Below, piece by piece: positions 34,142 through 57,757 of a DNA stretch of 64,000 nucleotides (positions are counted from its first letter, which is position 1; every line of letters begins with the position of its first letter). A model generated the notes under the pieces. The model ran no database searches, was not told the origin of the DNA, and saw only the letters and a list, made by a program, of their open reading frames with translations. Position numbers and translations under genes: made by a program. Source of the stretch: Amorphochlora amoebiformis (taxonomy: Eukaryota; Cercozoa; Chlorarachniophyceae); assembly GCA_054601695.1 (NCBI GenBank), contig BAAHQB010000106.1, positions 62,001-126,000 on the forward strand, given 5' to 3'.

Positions 34142-34420
34142 TACGAAAGAGAATGGAAGGGAGAAATGGAGAGGAGACACAGAGAGAGAGCGGGAGAGAG
34201 GAGAGAGGGGAAAGGAGAGAGGAAGGAGAGAGACAAATAGGAGAGAGGGAGAAAGAGAGTGAGGAGAGAGATTGATATAGAGAGAGGAAAGAGATAGAGG
34301 GAGAGCAATAGGAAGAGGAAGAGGGAGAGGGAGAGGGAGGAGAAAGAGATGGAGAGAAAGAAGGAGACAGAGAGAAGATATCGAGAGAAAGGGGGGGAGA
34401 GATATATATGGTAAGAGTGG
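34142..34420 (-). repeat. (GA)n purine tract in intron
   Basis: About 280 bp of GAGAGA/GGAGAG sequence right after the donor at 34138. This is the opposite strand bias to the CT tracts elsewhere. Between 34420 and 34560 the sequence stays purine-rich, then TA repeats follow. Confidence 0.75.
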
Positions 34421-34597
34421 AAAGAGTAGTTAAGGAAGAAACTAGGGAGTTGAAAGAGAGGGGGAGTGGAAGACTAGAGGAGGGAAAACACCTAAAAAGA
34501 GGAAGAGGGTGGGAAAAATCGAAGTTGAGAGATTCAAGGTTAAAGAAAAGATGAAAATATTCTTTTCTATGCTGATTAAATCCTACATATATATGTA

Positions 34598-34637
<40 letters not shown>

Positions 34638-34799
34638 ATATATATATACATATACTAAATATATATATATATATATATGACATACATTTACATGTATATT
34701 TATTTATGTATACGTTTATCAAACCCTATCCAATCCTCATCCGTATCCCTAATCCTTTTTCAACCCTAACCCTAACCCTAATCCTGACTCTAACCTTAG

Positions 34800-35874
<1,075 letters not shown>

Positions 35875-36022
35875 GTCTGTTGGCTACTATGAAAGTGATT
35901 TGTTATAACTTTGCACGTAATTTATATGTATATATATATATATATATATACATGTAGATATTTATATGTATGTATGATATATATGTATGTATGATTTTTT
36001 TACATCATATACATATATATAC

Positions 36023-36069
<47 letters not shown>

Positions 36070-36071
36070 CA

Positions 36072-36102
<31 letters not shown>

Positions 36103-36149
36103 GTATGCATATATGTATATTTTGGTATGTCTATTTGTACACATACATG

Positions 36150-36217
<68 letters not shown>

Positions 36218-36225
<8 letters not shown>

Positions 36226-36623
36226 TGTGCAACGGTCCGGCAGGCCGGTAGTACGGTCCGGCCCACTGGTAATATACTAAGCAATAAACTCTTGCTGCGT
36301 AGTGGTATGGTAATTGTCCGAGGTTGACTGTTGTCTGTTTATTATGACAAACTTTGCTCTCAAGAATGCAGGAACATACATATATGCAAGCGTGCTCACT
36401 TGATGGCCACGTGAGATCATTTGGAGCGTGATATGGCGTGATGTCACGTTCTGTTACGGTATATCTATAACCCGGTACTACCGGATACTACCCGGTACTA
36501 CTGCAGGCAATCTCCGAGCAATCTCCTGGATCTCCAGCGATCTCCAGCAGAGCTACGACTATCTACTCATCGAGCTGCATCTGCTCATACTATGAACATC
36601 GCTGTATCTATGCTCTAACAATA
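36218..36623 (+). mobile_element. Composite dispersed element with TATTGTT ends
   Basis: In intron 35875-37224. The left end ATTATTGTTTGTGCAACGG and right end GCTCTAACAATATA form short imperfect inverted repeats. Positions 36228-36340 match the 3889-4189 element (opposite strand). Positions 36430-36620 match the 19514 and 27559 copies. The copy therefore combines segments of two related sequence groups, either a full-length parent of both or a nested insertion. Confidence 0.65.
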
Positions 36624-36625
36624 TA

Positions 36626-36733
<108 letters not shown>

Positions 36734-36831
36734 GTTACTAACGATAATGGTACTATGTGTATGTGTATATTTTTAAAAATACTTTTCTACATATTCATAA
36801 TACTATAGTCTATGTATCTCTTTTTGTACAC

Positions 36832-36864
<33 letters not shown>

Positions 36865-36895
36865 ATAACATATATATATATATATATTTATATAT

Positions 36896-36983
<88 letters not shown>

Positions 36984-37014
36984 TTTATGTACTTTTATAT
37001 ATATATATATATTG

Positions 37015-37049
<35 letters not shown>

Positions 37050-37092
37050 TGTGACATATAATATAAATATGCAAAAACATTTGCATATACTT

Positions 37093-37180
<88 letters not shown>

Positions 37181-37224
37181 TCATCTGTGTATCTCTGTAT
37201 TTACATTTCACGTAACCAATTCAG

Positions 37225-40469
<3,245 letters not shown>

Positions 40470-40579
40470 GTGACATCTCTCTTATCCCTGCTACTCTCTA
40501 TCTCGATCCTCATTTGTGCATGTCTCACTTCTCGTCCTGCGATCGCTCTATTCTTGTTCATGTTTATATCTCCATATTC

Positions 40580-41320
<741 letters not shown>

Positions 41321-41331
41321 TCAAACCCTAG

Positions 41332-41732
41332 GAACGTCAAAGGAGACACAAAAATGATACGCAGCCCGTTAACCAAAGCCGAAGGGGGTCTCACCACTTT
41401 CATTCAGCCAAATGAATTCCCAAGTAACCAGTGGGGGCTTGGATTTGGTTTAGGTTTGGGTTTAGGATTTTGGGATTCTTAAGTAGTGTTGTGATGCCTT
41501 GGGTTAGGATCAGAGTCGGGAGATTCTTGAAAGGATCTTAGATGTATGCACTTGCATATCTACATTTAATATGAATTCGTGGATGTGAACTTTTTGAATT
41601 CTGATATGATTGTTTGTAATATTAAAAGCGAATGACAGTAAGATGGAAATAGCGTGCATACAGTGGATGGTATGGACTCCTTAGTTTATGTTAGATTTGG
41701 ATACTAATGTACCTAAAAATGTTTATTTGTAC

Positions 41733-41802
<70 letters not shown>

Positions 41803-41919
41803 GTATGTATGTATGTATGTGTGTGTGTGTATATATATACTTACATATATATATACATATATATACATATATATATAAATACATATATATATATACGTGT
41901 ATATAATACATATATATAT

Positions 41920-41992
<73 letters not shown>

Positions 41993-42116
41993 TATATAAT
42001 ATAATATATATGTACATATGCATGTACATATATTATGTACATTCACATACAATTCAATACATGTGCAAATTTATCGGATGTATGTGTATGTATGAATATC
42101 TTCAGACGTACACATT

Positions 42117-42147
<31 letters not shown>

Positions 42148-42165
42148 ATGTGTGTGTTTACATTT

Positions 42166-42213
<48 letters not shown>

Positions 42214-42514
42214 GCGTGCGTGTGTGTGTGTACATATATACATATAATATATATAATATTTATATACATATATATATAGAAATATGTTATAATATGCAAG
42301 TATATGTGTATATTTCTATTCATATACACATACATATAGACATGGCTATAACCCTAACAAATAAACCTATTCCCCAGAACCTAATCCTAACCCTAACACT
42401 AACCCTACCCTAGTCCTAACCCTTATCCTACCCTAACCTATTAGGACGCATCGACAACTACGGCCCGTCAGCTAACACATATGCTTTTAAGATCGATTAT
42501 GTCAGACACCAAAG
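41332..42514 (+). CDS. Exons 41332-41423 and 42445-42514
   Basis: Phases 2-1 and 1-2. Peptides: (R)[20 protein letters not shown] then [10 protein letters not shown], and (R)[20 protein letters not shown] then HQ. The second, [12 protein letters not shown], looks like the strand and linker that precede the first S41 landmark (typically a KI-x-x-F segment before the peptidase core). Acceptors are CCCTAG (41331) and CCTATTAG (42444), both within telomere-like tracts. Confidence 0.65.
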
Positions 42515-42517
42515 GTT

Positions 42518-42621
<104 letters not shown>

Positions 42622-42744
42622 ATACATATATATATATATATACATATATTTAAAAATATACCTAAGTATATATATAACATATATGTACATATAAATGTAT
42701 ATGTATGTATATATGTATGTAATTCATGTATACTTGTCACACAT

Positions 42745-42877
<133 letters not shown>

Positions 42878-42982
42878 CATGTATATATACTTTTACACAT
42901 ATAACAATATATATATTCTCAAACATACTATCAATATTGTTACAAATATTAATCCTTTTTCCGTGCTTCAACCTTCTCAAAG

Positions 42983-43141
42983 CCTTTCCCGAGGGTTCAA
43001 TACCGTTATCCTTCTCATTTTCTTACCACATCCTTAAGTCTAGCCATAAAACTAATTCCTAGTTCTAAGATTTATCCGATATCTTAAGGTATTTGAAGGT
43101 TGCATATATACATGTGTGTATAATATATATAAATATACATG

Positions 43142-43207
<66 letters not shown>

Positions 43208-43303
43208 CAGAAATACATTTATGCATTAATGCATACATACAGATAAACTATATATGTAGCGATGATAATCGATATCAGAGGGGCCAGTGGATACTCGCAC
43301 ATG
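42983..43303 (+). CDS. S41-like landmark exons 42983-42994, 43070-43098, 43260-43303
   Basis: Phases 2-2, 2-1, 1-0. Together they give (S)LSR, (G)FIRYLKVFE and (A)[14 protein letters not shown]. In S41 peptidases a helix ending in yL is followed by a hydrophobic strand and D-x-R-G-N-x-G-G. Here [20 protein letters not shown] fits the same layout, with Ala-Ser-Gly-Tyr in place of Asn-Gly-Gly-Gly. This is a family resemblance seen by eye. The 12-bp exon is optional, because skipping it also keeps phase. A competing frame of the third island ([20 protein letters not shown]) is less consistent. Confidence 0.5.
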
Positions 43304-44635
<1,332 letters not shown>

Positions 44636-44638
44636 CAG

Positions 44639-45039
44639 CTACATTACATAAAAACTAAGGTTCTAGACATCCTCCTCCACTTCCTCAACCCCCCAGGAGA
44701 AGCTGCAAAGGCACTAATCTGAATGCTAAAACATTGCATAAGGCTAATTCTACTGTTAAACAATTCTAACCCTAACCCTGAGCCAAATCCTAACCTAACG
44801 CCAACCATAGGTTGTGTTGGCGGCGGCCTTACGACTACCTCCTGAGAGAAGGAGGAATGCATCCGTGTAATTGTCACATTTCTGCGCTAAATTTATTTTT
44901 TTGAATTTTTCGGAAATCTGCAGAACCTTCGCGGAGGTTTCGTTGAAAAATTAAACTTTAAGTGTTTTCCTTATCACTTGTTTTGTTTCCTTTGTAGGGA
45001 AAGAAAGTATGTTGAAATTGAGGGGGAGCCAGAGTTGAG
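44639..45039 (+). CDS. Exons near 44639-44704, 44811-44864, 44924-44961, 44998-45039
   Basis: The first island reads LHYIKTKVLDILLHFLNPPG in phase 0. It ends either at a GT (44660) or, with the longer helix kept, at a GC donor (44705). Next: VVLAAALRLPPERRRNAS (0-0), NLRGGFVEKLNF (0-2) and (K)ERKYVEIEGEPEL (2-2). The helix LHYIKTKVLDILLHFLNP after the DIRGASGY strand is what S41 proteins have at this point. The 36-bp intron 44962-44997 is in frame and stop-free. The last exon could instead end at TAA 45041. Confidence 0.5.
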
Positions 45040-46930
<1,891 letters not shown>

Positions 46931-46933
46931 CAG

Positions 46934-48573
<1,640 letters not shown>

Positions 48574-48578
48574 GTACG

Positions 48579-48613
<35 letters not shown>

Positions 48614-48707
48614 CATATATGGGCTTTTATTCATTGTATATAATATATATACATACACGTAGATGTATTTATTTGCACCTTACATTTACAATCAATAATC
48701 AATCCAG

Positions 48708-48804
48708 ATTCAAACCTCGCTGGGGCAAGTTAAATGCATCGGAGTTTTCTAAAATGCATTACAAAGTCGCACCAGCTCGTCCGTGGAGAAGACGCGGTGA
48801 ATGA
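48708..48804 (+). CDS. Ambiguous exon: possible terminal exon or 21-bp internal exon
   Basis: After acceptor CAATCCAG the phase-2 frame reads (x)[19 protein letters not shown] then [12 protein letters not shown] and TGA at 48802-48804, very protein-like. The upstream exon 48573 ends in phase 0, however. The phase-0 frame gives IQTSLGQ followed by a GTTAAA donor at 48729, and this would connect to exon 49688. Which reading is used decides whether the long chain ends here or continues to 61177. Confidence 0.45.
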
Positions 48805-48819
48805 ACACTTGTATACCTA

Positions 48820-48828
48820 CGTTTAGTA

Positions 48829-48869
<41 letters not shown>

Positions 48870-48901
48870 ATATATTTATATATATATATATATATATATT
48901 A

Positions 48902-48940
<39 letters not shown>

Positions 48941-49026
48941 CATATATATATATATACATATATACTTATATATAAATGTAATATATATGTATTTGTATAT
49001 CTTTAATTTATGTATACATATATATC

Positions 49027-49081
<55 letters not shown>

Positions 49082-49087
49082 TTCATA

Positions 49088-49121
<34 letters not shown>

Positions 49122-49142
49122 ATATATATATTATTATTATTA

Positions 49143-49207
<65 letters not shown>

Positions 49208-49417
49208 CATATATATATGTGTGTATATGTGTATATATATTGTGTATATACATATCCACATATATGGACATATTTATGATATATATATATATATGTATGT
49301 ATATTATACATACATATATTTGTATAATATATATATATGTATATGTAATATACACATATATGTATATATATATGTACACATATATGTGTGTATATATATA
49401 TATGTATAAAAAAATAG

Positions 49418-49462
<45 letters not shown>

Positions 49463-49608
49463 CATGTATATATGCATTGTGTTTGTACATTTTCACATAT
49501 ATAATATGTATTTATGTTATATTTATAAATCTACACATATGTAATAAAAAAATGTATGTATATGTATAAATATGTATATATTGCATATATTTGTACATAC
49601 ACACGTAC

Positions 49609-49657
<49 letters not shown>

Positions 49658-49680
49658 ATCACGTTGTGATGCGCATAACT
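48820..49680. repeat. (TA)n block with (TTA)n array
   Basis: TA repeats with a ~75-bp (TTA)n array at 49131-49206. No exon-like island. It is either an intron or the spacer between two genes. Confidence 0.8.
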
Positions 49681-49687
49681 TGCACAG

Positions 49688-49999
49688 ATTTGCAATACAT
49701 TATCACATAACATGTACGTATGTTGTTTTATACCTCTATCTCGCGTCAGACACATAACATTATTGTTCATTTATGACACAACGGATACAGCAGGTTATTT
49801 ATGGTCAAATATACATTTATCAGGTTTAGTCCCAATGGATCCCAACGTTATTCCGTACTTCCCGTGCATACACAGACCACTCTCTGAGCTTGGGGTAATA
49901 TTTATACTTGTATACAAAATGTACATATACATACATATATTCTTTATAATTAGGCATTTATATATATCTATATATGTATATATATATATATGTTTATAT

Positions 50000-50034
<35 letters not shown>

Positions 50035-50064
50035 GTATACATATATATGTATATTATTTTACTT

Positions 50065-50140
<76 letters not shown>

Positions 50141-50282
50141 CGTTATATAGTATACATTTATATACATATATATGTATATATATATATAATATATATATAT
50201 ATACATGTATATATATATATATAAATACATATATATATATATATATATGTACATATATATATACATGTATGTATGTATGTTG

Positions 50283-50339
<57 letters not shown>

Positions 50340-50396
50340 AGTGTGTGTGTTTTGTTGTCACATACACATTACATAATGTACACATACATATAATAT

Positions 50397-50462
<66 letters not shown>

Positions 50463-50529
50463 TAATGTATTCATCTGAAATTATTATCGAAATACATGTA
50501 AACACATATTTTCACACACACACACTATT

Positions 50530-50591
<62 letters not shown>

Positions 50592-50827
50592 TACTATATA
50601 TGTACTACATACACATATTTATATATATGTATGTATGTAAATTCTTTTATGTATGGTATATTTAAATTTATATTGTGTATATGTGTATGCATATGAAATT
50701 TTTTACACTCCTGTTGTAATTTAGGTGAAAGACAGGGAGAATCTGATAAACAATTTGATATCTCGATACGATACCGACGATGATGGGTAACGTATATACA
50801 CATGCACGTATATAAATATATGAATAT

Positions 50828-50866
<39 letters not shown>

Positions 50867-51141
50867 GTGTTTATATATGTATATATATAGGTATACACAT
50901 TATATAATCTATACATATGTGTGTATATGTACATATAAATATACACATACATGCATATATATATACACATATATATATACGAATGTATTTTATATATTTT
51001 TATGTATGCATGTATAGTTAGGAATTGAGATTTCGATATACATTTTTAATTTTACACGTGTATAAATGATGAAAACTTTGATATCTCGATACGGTACTCA
51101 CGATGAATGTATTTTTTACGTGATATAAATAAATATAAATA

Positions 51142-51186
<45 letters not shown>

Positions 51187-51193
51187 CAGGTAA

Positions 51194-51227
<34 letters not shown>

Positions 51228-51261
51228 GTTTGTGTGTTCGTGTGTGTGTGTGTGTTGTATG

Positions 51262-51326
<65 letters not shown>

Positions 51327-51359
51327 TATATTTACGTATGTAGAGATATATTTTTATTC

Positions 51360-51398
<39 letters not shown>

Positions 51399-51470
51399 GT
51401 TACATATATATATATATGTGTGTATATATATGTGTATATGTATGTGTATATATGTATATAAATATGTGTG

Positions 51471-51515
<45 letters not shown>

Positions 51516-51576
51516 GTATATATGTAAATAATACTTGTGAGTATGTTATGGTATATATAGACGAATAGATAGATAA

Positions 51577-51626
<50 letters not shown>

Positions 51627-51843
51627 AAATATGTATAAATATATATATATATATATATGCACATATATGTATGTATCTATACAGTAATTTTATCTATCAT
51701 TAATCTACTCATATGCTAAAAAAATAAATTTCTTAAATCGAACTGACCTAACGTTAACCTGAAATCTGCACCGCAGACGCCTTTCCTTCCCTGAGTTTGT
51801 AAATCTCGTCCAAAACACTCGAGAAACGCTCACAGAATATCTC
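49688..51843 (+). CDS. EF-hand exons 49688-49713/49750-49894, 50725-50786, 51777-51843
   Basis: The first island reads ICNTLSHN then [40 protein letters not shown] and HRPLSELG. The 36-bp stretch 49714-49749 is a GT-AG intron or is retained in frame (ATG at 49712). The next exons give [20 protein letters not shown] and (G)[20 protein letters not shown] then YL. DTDDDGRLSFPE is a textbook EF-hand loop: Asp at 1, 3 and 5, Gly at 6, Leu at 8, Glu at 12, so Ca2+ binding is expected. The intron (phase 2) falls in the Gly6 codon. Confidence 0.75.
49895..50720. repeat. (TA)n intron
   Basis: TA arrays with (GT)n near 50325. No exon between 49894 and 50725. Confidence 0.85.
50787..51720. repeat. (TA)n intron with degenerate exon copy
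   Basis: TA arrays. Positions 51073-51106 resemble the end of the preceding EF-hand exon (TTTGATATCTCGATACGGTA). Confidence 0.75.
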
Positions 51844-52019
51844 GTACGTATACCAACTCAAACCCCTAAAAGATAGCTCGAAATAGAGAGAGCAAGAAGA
51901 GTTAATGAGAGATACTGTGAGAGTGAGATGGATAGAGTGCTAGAGAGAGAGTGAAGTTGGGGCAATCTTGTTGATTAAGGTAGCGGTTAAGGTTAGGTTT
52001 AGGTTAAGGTATTTTGGTA

Positions 52020-52600
52020 ACGCTTGCCTACCGTAACCCTAACTGAAGGTATCTCTAAGCCCAAACTTAAGCCTGACTGAAGCCAGTCTAACTCTAACCC
52101 TAACGTTAAACCTAACCCTAACCCTAACTGAAGCTATGCCTAAGTTCAAACCACACCCCAAGTGAGCTATGTCTGACCGTAACCCTAACTCCAATCCTAA
52201 CCCAACCCCTAACCCTATCCTGATCCTAACCCTAACTCTAGTCCTTACCCAACCCTAGTCTAAATCTTAGCCTAACCCTAGTCAAACCCTAATCCTAAAG
52301 CTGACATGATTAGGTTTCACTCTAATCATGATAGAGCTTGGGGATAGGGCCAAGGTTAGGTTAGAATTAGCGAAGTGCTTTTGAGTTAGGGTAAGGATTA
52401 CGGTTACTGTTAGGGTTTGGTTACGGTTACTGTTAGGGTAAGGGCTAGATTAGAGTGTCGTGGTTACTTTTCAAAATGTTATGAGCTGCGGTTTCGGTAA
52501 GGGAAATGGAACAATTGTACCTTTGCACTGCAAGACATGCTTTAGTCTCGGCTTACGGTCAGGCTCAGGGTTAGGGTTAGCTCGTATGTTTACGATTTTG
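52020..52600. repeat. Head-to-head telomere-like tracts in intron
   Basis: CCCTAAC-type sequence (about 52080-52300) is followed by TTAGGGTTAGG-type sequence (about 52330-52580) on the same strand, an inverted arrangement inside intron 51844-52797. Confidence 0.7.
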
Positions 52601-52605
52601 AGTTT

Positions 52606-52765
52606 CGGAGGAGAGAATGAGAGAAAGAGAGAGAGAAAGAAAGAGAGAGAGAGAAAGAGAGAGGGAGAGAGAGAAAGAGAGAGAGAAAGAAAGAGAGAGA
52701 GAAAGAGATAGAGAAAGAAAGAGAGAGAAAAAGAGAGAAAGAAAAAAAGAGAGAGAGAAAAAGGG
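52606..52765 (-). repeat. (GA)n purine tract
   Basis: About 160 bp of GAGAGAAAGA repeats in the same intron. The Ser/Leu/Phe-rich reverse frame and Arg/Glu-rich forward frame are repeat artefacts. Confidence 0.85.
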
Positions 52766-52797
52766 CACGAATACAATTCTACACTCGTGTTTAATAG

Positions 52798-53326
52798 GCG
52801 GAAAGCAATGACAACCTTACGGTTGTCAGAAGCAAAATTGATAAGTTCCTCAGCAATATCCAGGCAACCTTTCAACACTCGGCCTGATCTAAACACTTTT
52901 TCCTATTCCCCTGGCCTCTCCTCTCTCCCTCTCCCCTGTGTATCTCGCCTCTCATATTCTTCTTCTAAACTCTCTCCCTCTCTTAATTTTCTTTTCTTTT
53001 CTTGTTTTTTTTTCTCTCTCTCTCTCCTCTCTCTGTCTTTGTGTCTCCTCTCCTATAACCCTGACTCTTACCCTATCCAAAGATTGACTTTCGTAAAATT
53101 GACCCTAAGCTTAACCTCGTGAAATTGACCCTAAGCTTAACCTTAAACATAACCCTTAACGTAACCGAAAATAAAACATAAAAGGATCCCAACACTTGGG
53201 AAGCGCTGTTGAACTACGTGGGTTCTGGAGGGTTTTTTGGTAAAAATGCCTTGTTCACATGAAATGGATATTACGTTTCTATTAATACCAAACTTTTTAC
53301 ATATTTTATGGATAGAAATCTCTCTC

Positions 53327-53419
<93 letters not shown>

Positions 53420-53813
53420 TGTGTATTTCTTTATGTATATATGTGCGTGTATTAAAATATATACGAGTATGAATGTACATGTATATACATGATATATACT
53501 TACATAGAATGTGTGTATAATAGATATGCATGGTATACATAATACATGGAAGAATATATATATTATTTATGTACACGCTTTATGTTGCAGTCGGAGACCC
53601 CAAGTCGCTGTCCCCCGCGGGGTTGCTAAGACTGGATTTCCAACTTTGGAATGGGTGATCATATCATGTACACATATAACGAAATGTATGTATATCCATA
53701 GTGTCGTAACTACATATACATACAAACATATTTATGTCAGTCTTCTGACTCGACAAGCAGTAGCGGAAGCAAGAATAAACCAAGATGCGCTCAAATGTTA
53801 TCATTTTAACAGG
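52798..53813 (+). CDS. Exons 52798-52821, 53185-53239, 53591-53654, 53741-53813
   Basis: Phases 0-0, 0-1, 1-2, 2-0. Peptides: [26 protein letters not shown], (V)[20 protein letters not shown] and (G)[20 protein letters not shown] then HFNR. The first exon could run on to a TGA at 52885 ([20 protein letters not shown]), which would end the gene. The excellent phase fit of later exons argues for the short form. This segment links the EF-hand to the peptidase-like core. Confidence 0.6.
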
Positions 53814-54850
<1,037 letters not shown>

Positions 54851-54851
54851 G

Positions 54852-55330
54852 CCTTTGGTAATCCTTGCGGACGAGAACACCTTAGGTACTACAATATAAA
54901 CCCTCTGCAAACAGTATAATATTACATGTGGACATAAATAAAATATATGTATTATATTCAAACATACAAATGTATATGTTTAATGTATTACATACATCCA
55001 ATAAGTTGGTACATCATTGTTATATATATATATATACACATATATATACACACATACATACATGTGTGTGTGTGTGTATGTGTGTACTAAATACATGTAC
55101 AATACAGATATATTTTTATACATATATACATTACACATTATGTTCAAAACATACATATACATATATATATATGTGTGTGTGTGTGTGTGTATTTACATTT
55201 AAATTAATACGTGTACACAGATATGTATGTATGTATATTATATACATATATATGTATACATACATATTTACATATAAATATATACATGTACAAATCTGTA
55301 TTTATTTGTATATAGAGAGAGATATATATT

Positions 55331-55409
<79 letters not shown>

Positions 55410-55680
55410 ATATAATATATATACATATGTATACACATTCCACCAGGGACGGCATCTTATTGTGTGTCGGCTCTACGAGCCTTCAAAAACGTCGCGGTAC
55501 CATTCTAAACCTTGACACCCACCACTCTAGCCCTAACCCTACGTCCAAGCTCTTAATAATAATCATAATCATAATCCTATTCATAATCCTAATCTTAGAT
55601 TGTTGGAGCTGAGGAAGGGGGCGCTGGAACTTTTATATTAGGTGTGGTGAAACTGCAGAAAAACAATCTTAAATATTGGA
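54852..55680 (+). CDS. S41-like catalytic-serine segment: exons 54852-54885, 55447-55496, 55599-55680
   Basis: Phases 0-1, 1-0, 0-1. Peptides: [11 protein letters not shown], (G)[16 protein letters not shown] and [20 protein letters not shown] then KNNLKYW. In S41 peptidases, notably CPAF-like ones, a hydrophobic strand ending in (T/D)-D-G-T-x-A-S-T-C precedes a helix, and a second strand then ends V-x-[23 protein letters not shown] and [12 protein letters not shown] follow this order, with Ser in TASYC at the nucleophile position. The match is by eye. A loss of activity cannot be excluded, since flanking residues differ. Confidence 0.55.
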
Positions 55681-55733
55681 GTGTATGTATATGTGTACGT
55701 ATACGGTATCTATATGTACACATAGATATGTAA

Positions 55734-55791
<58 letters not shown>

Positions 55792-55820
55792 TACATATAT
55801 ATATATATATATGTACATGT

Positions 55821-55862
<42 letters not shown>

Positions 55863-56080
55863 TATATATTTATATATATATATATACATATATATTATAT
55901 ACATATGTAAATACATATACATGTATATACATACATATATATATATGTATATATATACATATACATATATATGTATATATTTAAATGCATACATATATAC
56001 GTACATCTGTGTTGATTGTAGCAATGTATTAAAATTTAAGGATTGAGAACTAAATCTTACTTTGTGCGAAAATCATTCAG

Positions 56081-56231
56081 CCAAGGATTTGCCCCACTCT
56101 TCACTACGGTTTACAGTGTCAAATGTCGCTGTTTTCCACCGGTATGCGAATTTTTATTTACCGGTGGAAATATACATGCATCTACATCCCATCTTGTACA
56201 CATACATGCATGCACATATATTTATATACGC

Positions 56232-56267
<36 letters not shown>

Positions 56268-56268
56268 T

Positions 56269-56321
<53 letters not shown>

Positions 56322-56444
56322 ATATATATATACATATTATATACATATATATATATATAATATATATATGATATATATGTACACTATAATATATACATGC
56401 ATAGGATATTACACCATAGTAGATAGTATTTTATATGTGTTTTA

Positions 56445-56499
<55 letters not shown>

Positions 56500-56567
56500 A
56501 TATGTGTGTGTGCGTGTGTGTATACATACATATACACATAAATACATATGCATATGTAAATATAATA

Positions 56568-56632
<65 letters not shown>

Positions 56633-56782
56633 ACATACAAATGTATATATATAAATATATATATATGATACATACTTGTAATAAAGAAAAATCTCCAACA
56701 ATATTTTTGTATCTATATGTAGGAATATTATTATGTGCATAGGTATTTGTGCATATATTTTGAGCTTTAAAATATAGTTATA

Positions 56783-56833
<51 letters not shown>

Positions 56834-57232
56834 ATATATGTATACAGTATATTTTTTCGTATTTAATATACACATTCTTATTATACTTACCTATAACAGA
56901 TCCGGAAGGATAATCGAAGAATCCCCATCTATCCCGGATATTCCTGCCTCAGTAAAACTATCCCTGCTTACCCTCTAGACGAACCCCGTATAATATTTAC
57001 TTATACATGCACATGTACATATGGCCGGGAATCTGTAAAGGAACTCGAAATACCCGAATTATTGTGACAATAATTCTTCGAAGTATCCGTGTTAGCTTCT
57101 CGAATCCTCTTAATCCAAATAATGTACTTTCTGAACTAATCCATAGGTTCATCTGAGCGATGTCCTCAATACTAATTGCGACAACCAGCTCACGGTGATA
57201 TTATGCTATATTGTACTATCTATCTAATTATG

Positions 57233-57284
<52 letters not shown>

Positions 57285-57435
57285 ATATATATATAATATA
57301 TATATATATGTATTAATGTATACATATACATATATATATTAATACAGATATGATATATACATATATATACATACATATACTAGAAATATACCCATTATAC
57401 ACACACACATATATATATATATAATATATACATAT

Positions 57436-57491
<56 letters not shown>

Positions 57492-57757
57492 GTACATGTA
57501 ATATACATATACAAATAAAAATATCTATTTGTACGCATATGTATATGTACATAATACATGCTATACTGTACGTGTATGTTTAAATAATACACACACGTAT
57601 ATAAATTTAGGATATAAATTTAGGTTGCTCTTCAGACAGCACAAGATATGTTCGACGGAAAACTGGATATTCCCACTCTGAGGGCAGAGAAACTTAAACG
57701 GATGGCAGCGCGTAAACCTGGCATCAACAGGTCCGTGGCAATGAAGTCTGGAGACAG
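56081..57757 (+). CDS. Exons 56081-56141, 56900-56951, 57147-57194, 57636-57757
   Basis: Phases 1-2, 2-0, 0-0, 0-2. Peptides: (T)[19 protein letters not shown], (R)[33 protein letters not shown] and [20 protein letters not shown] then [20 protein letters not shown]. The first continues a beta-rich domain ([10 protein letters not shown]), as expected at the end of an S41 core. Later exons look like a polar tail. Intron 56952-57146 is 195 bp of non-repeat sequence, the others contain (TA)n. Confidence 0.7.

Noticed and set aside
52471-52896. Reverse-strand 141-codon frame ([20 protein letters not shown] part)
   Set aside because: Half of it is the (GA)n tract read as Ser/Leu/Phe. The protein-like part is antisense to a plus-strand reading that fits the phase chain.
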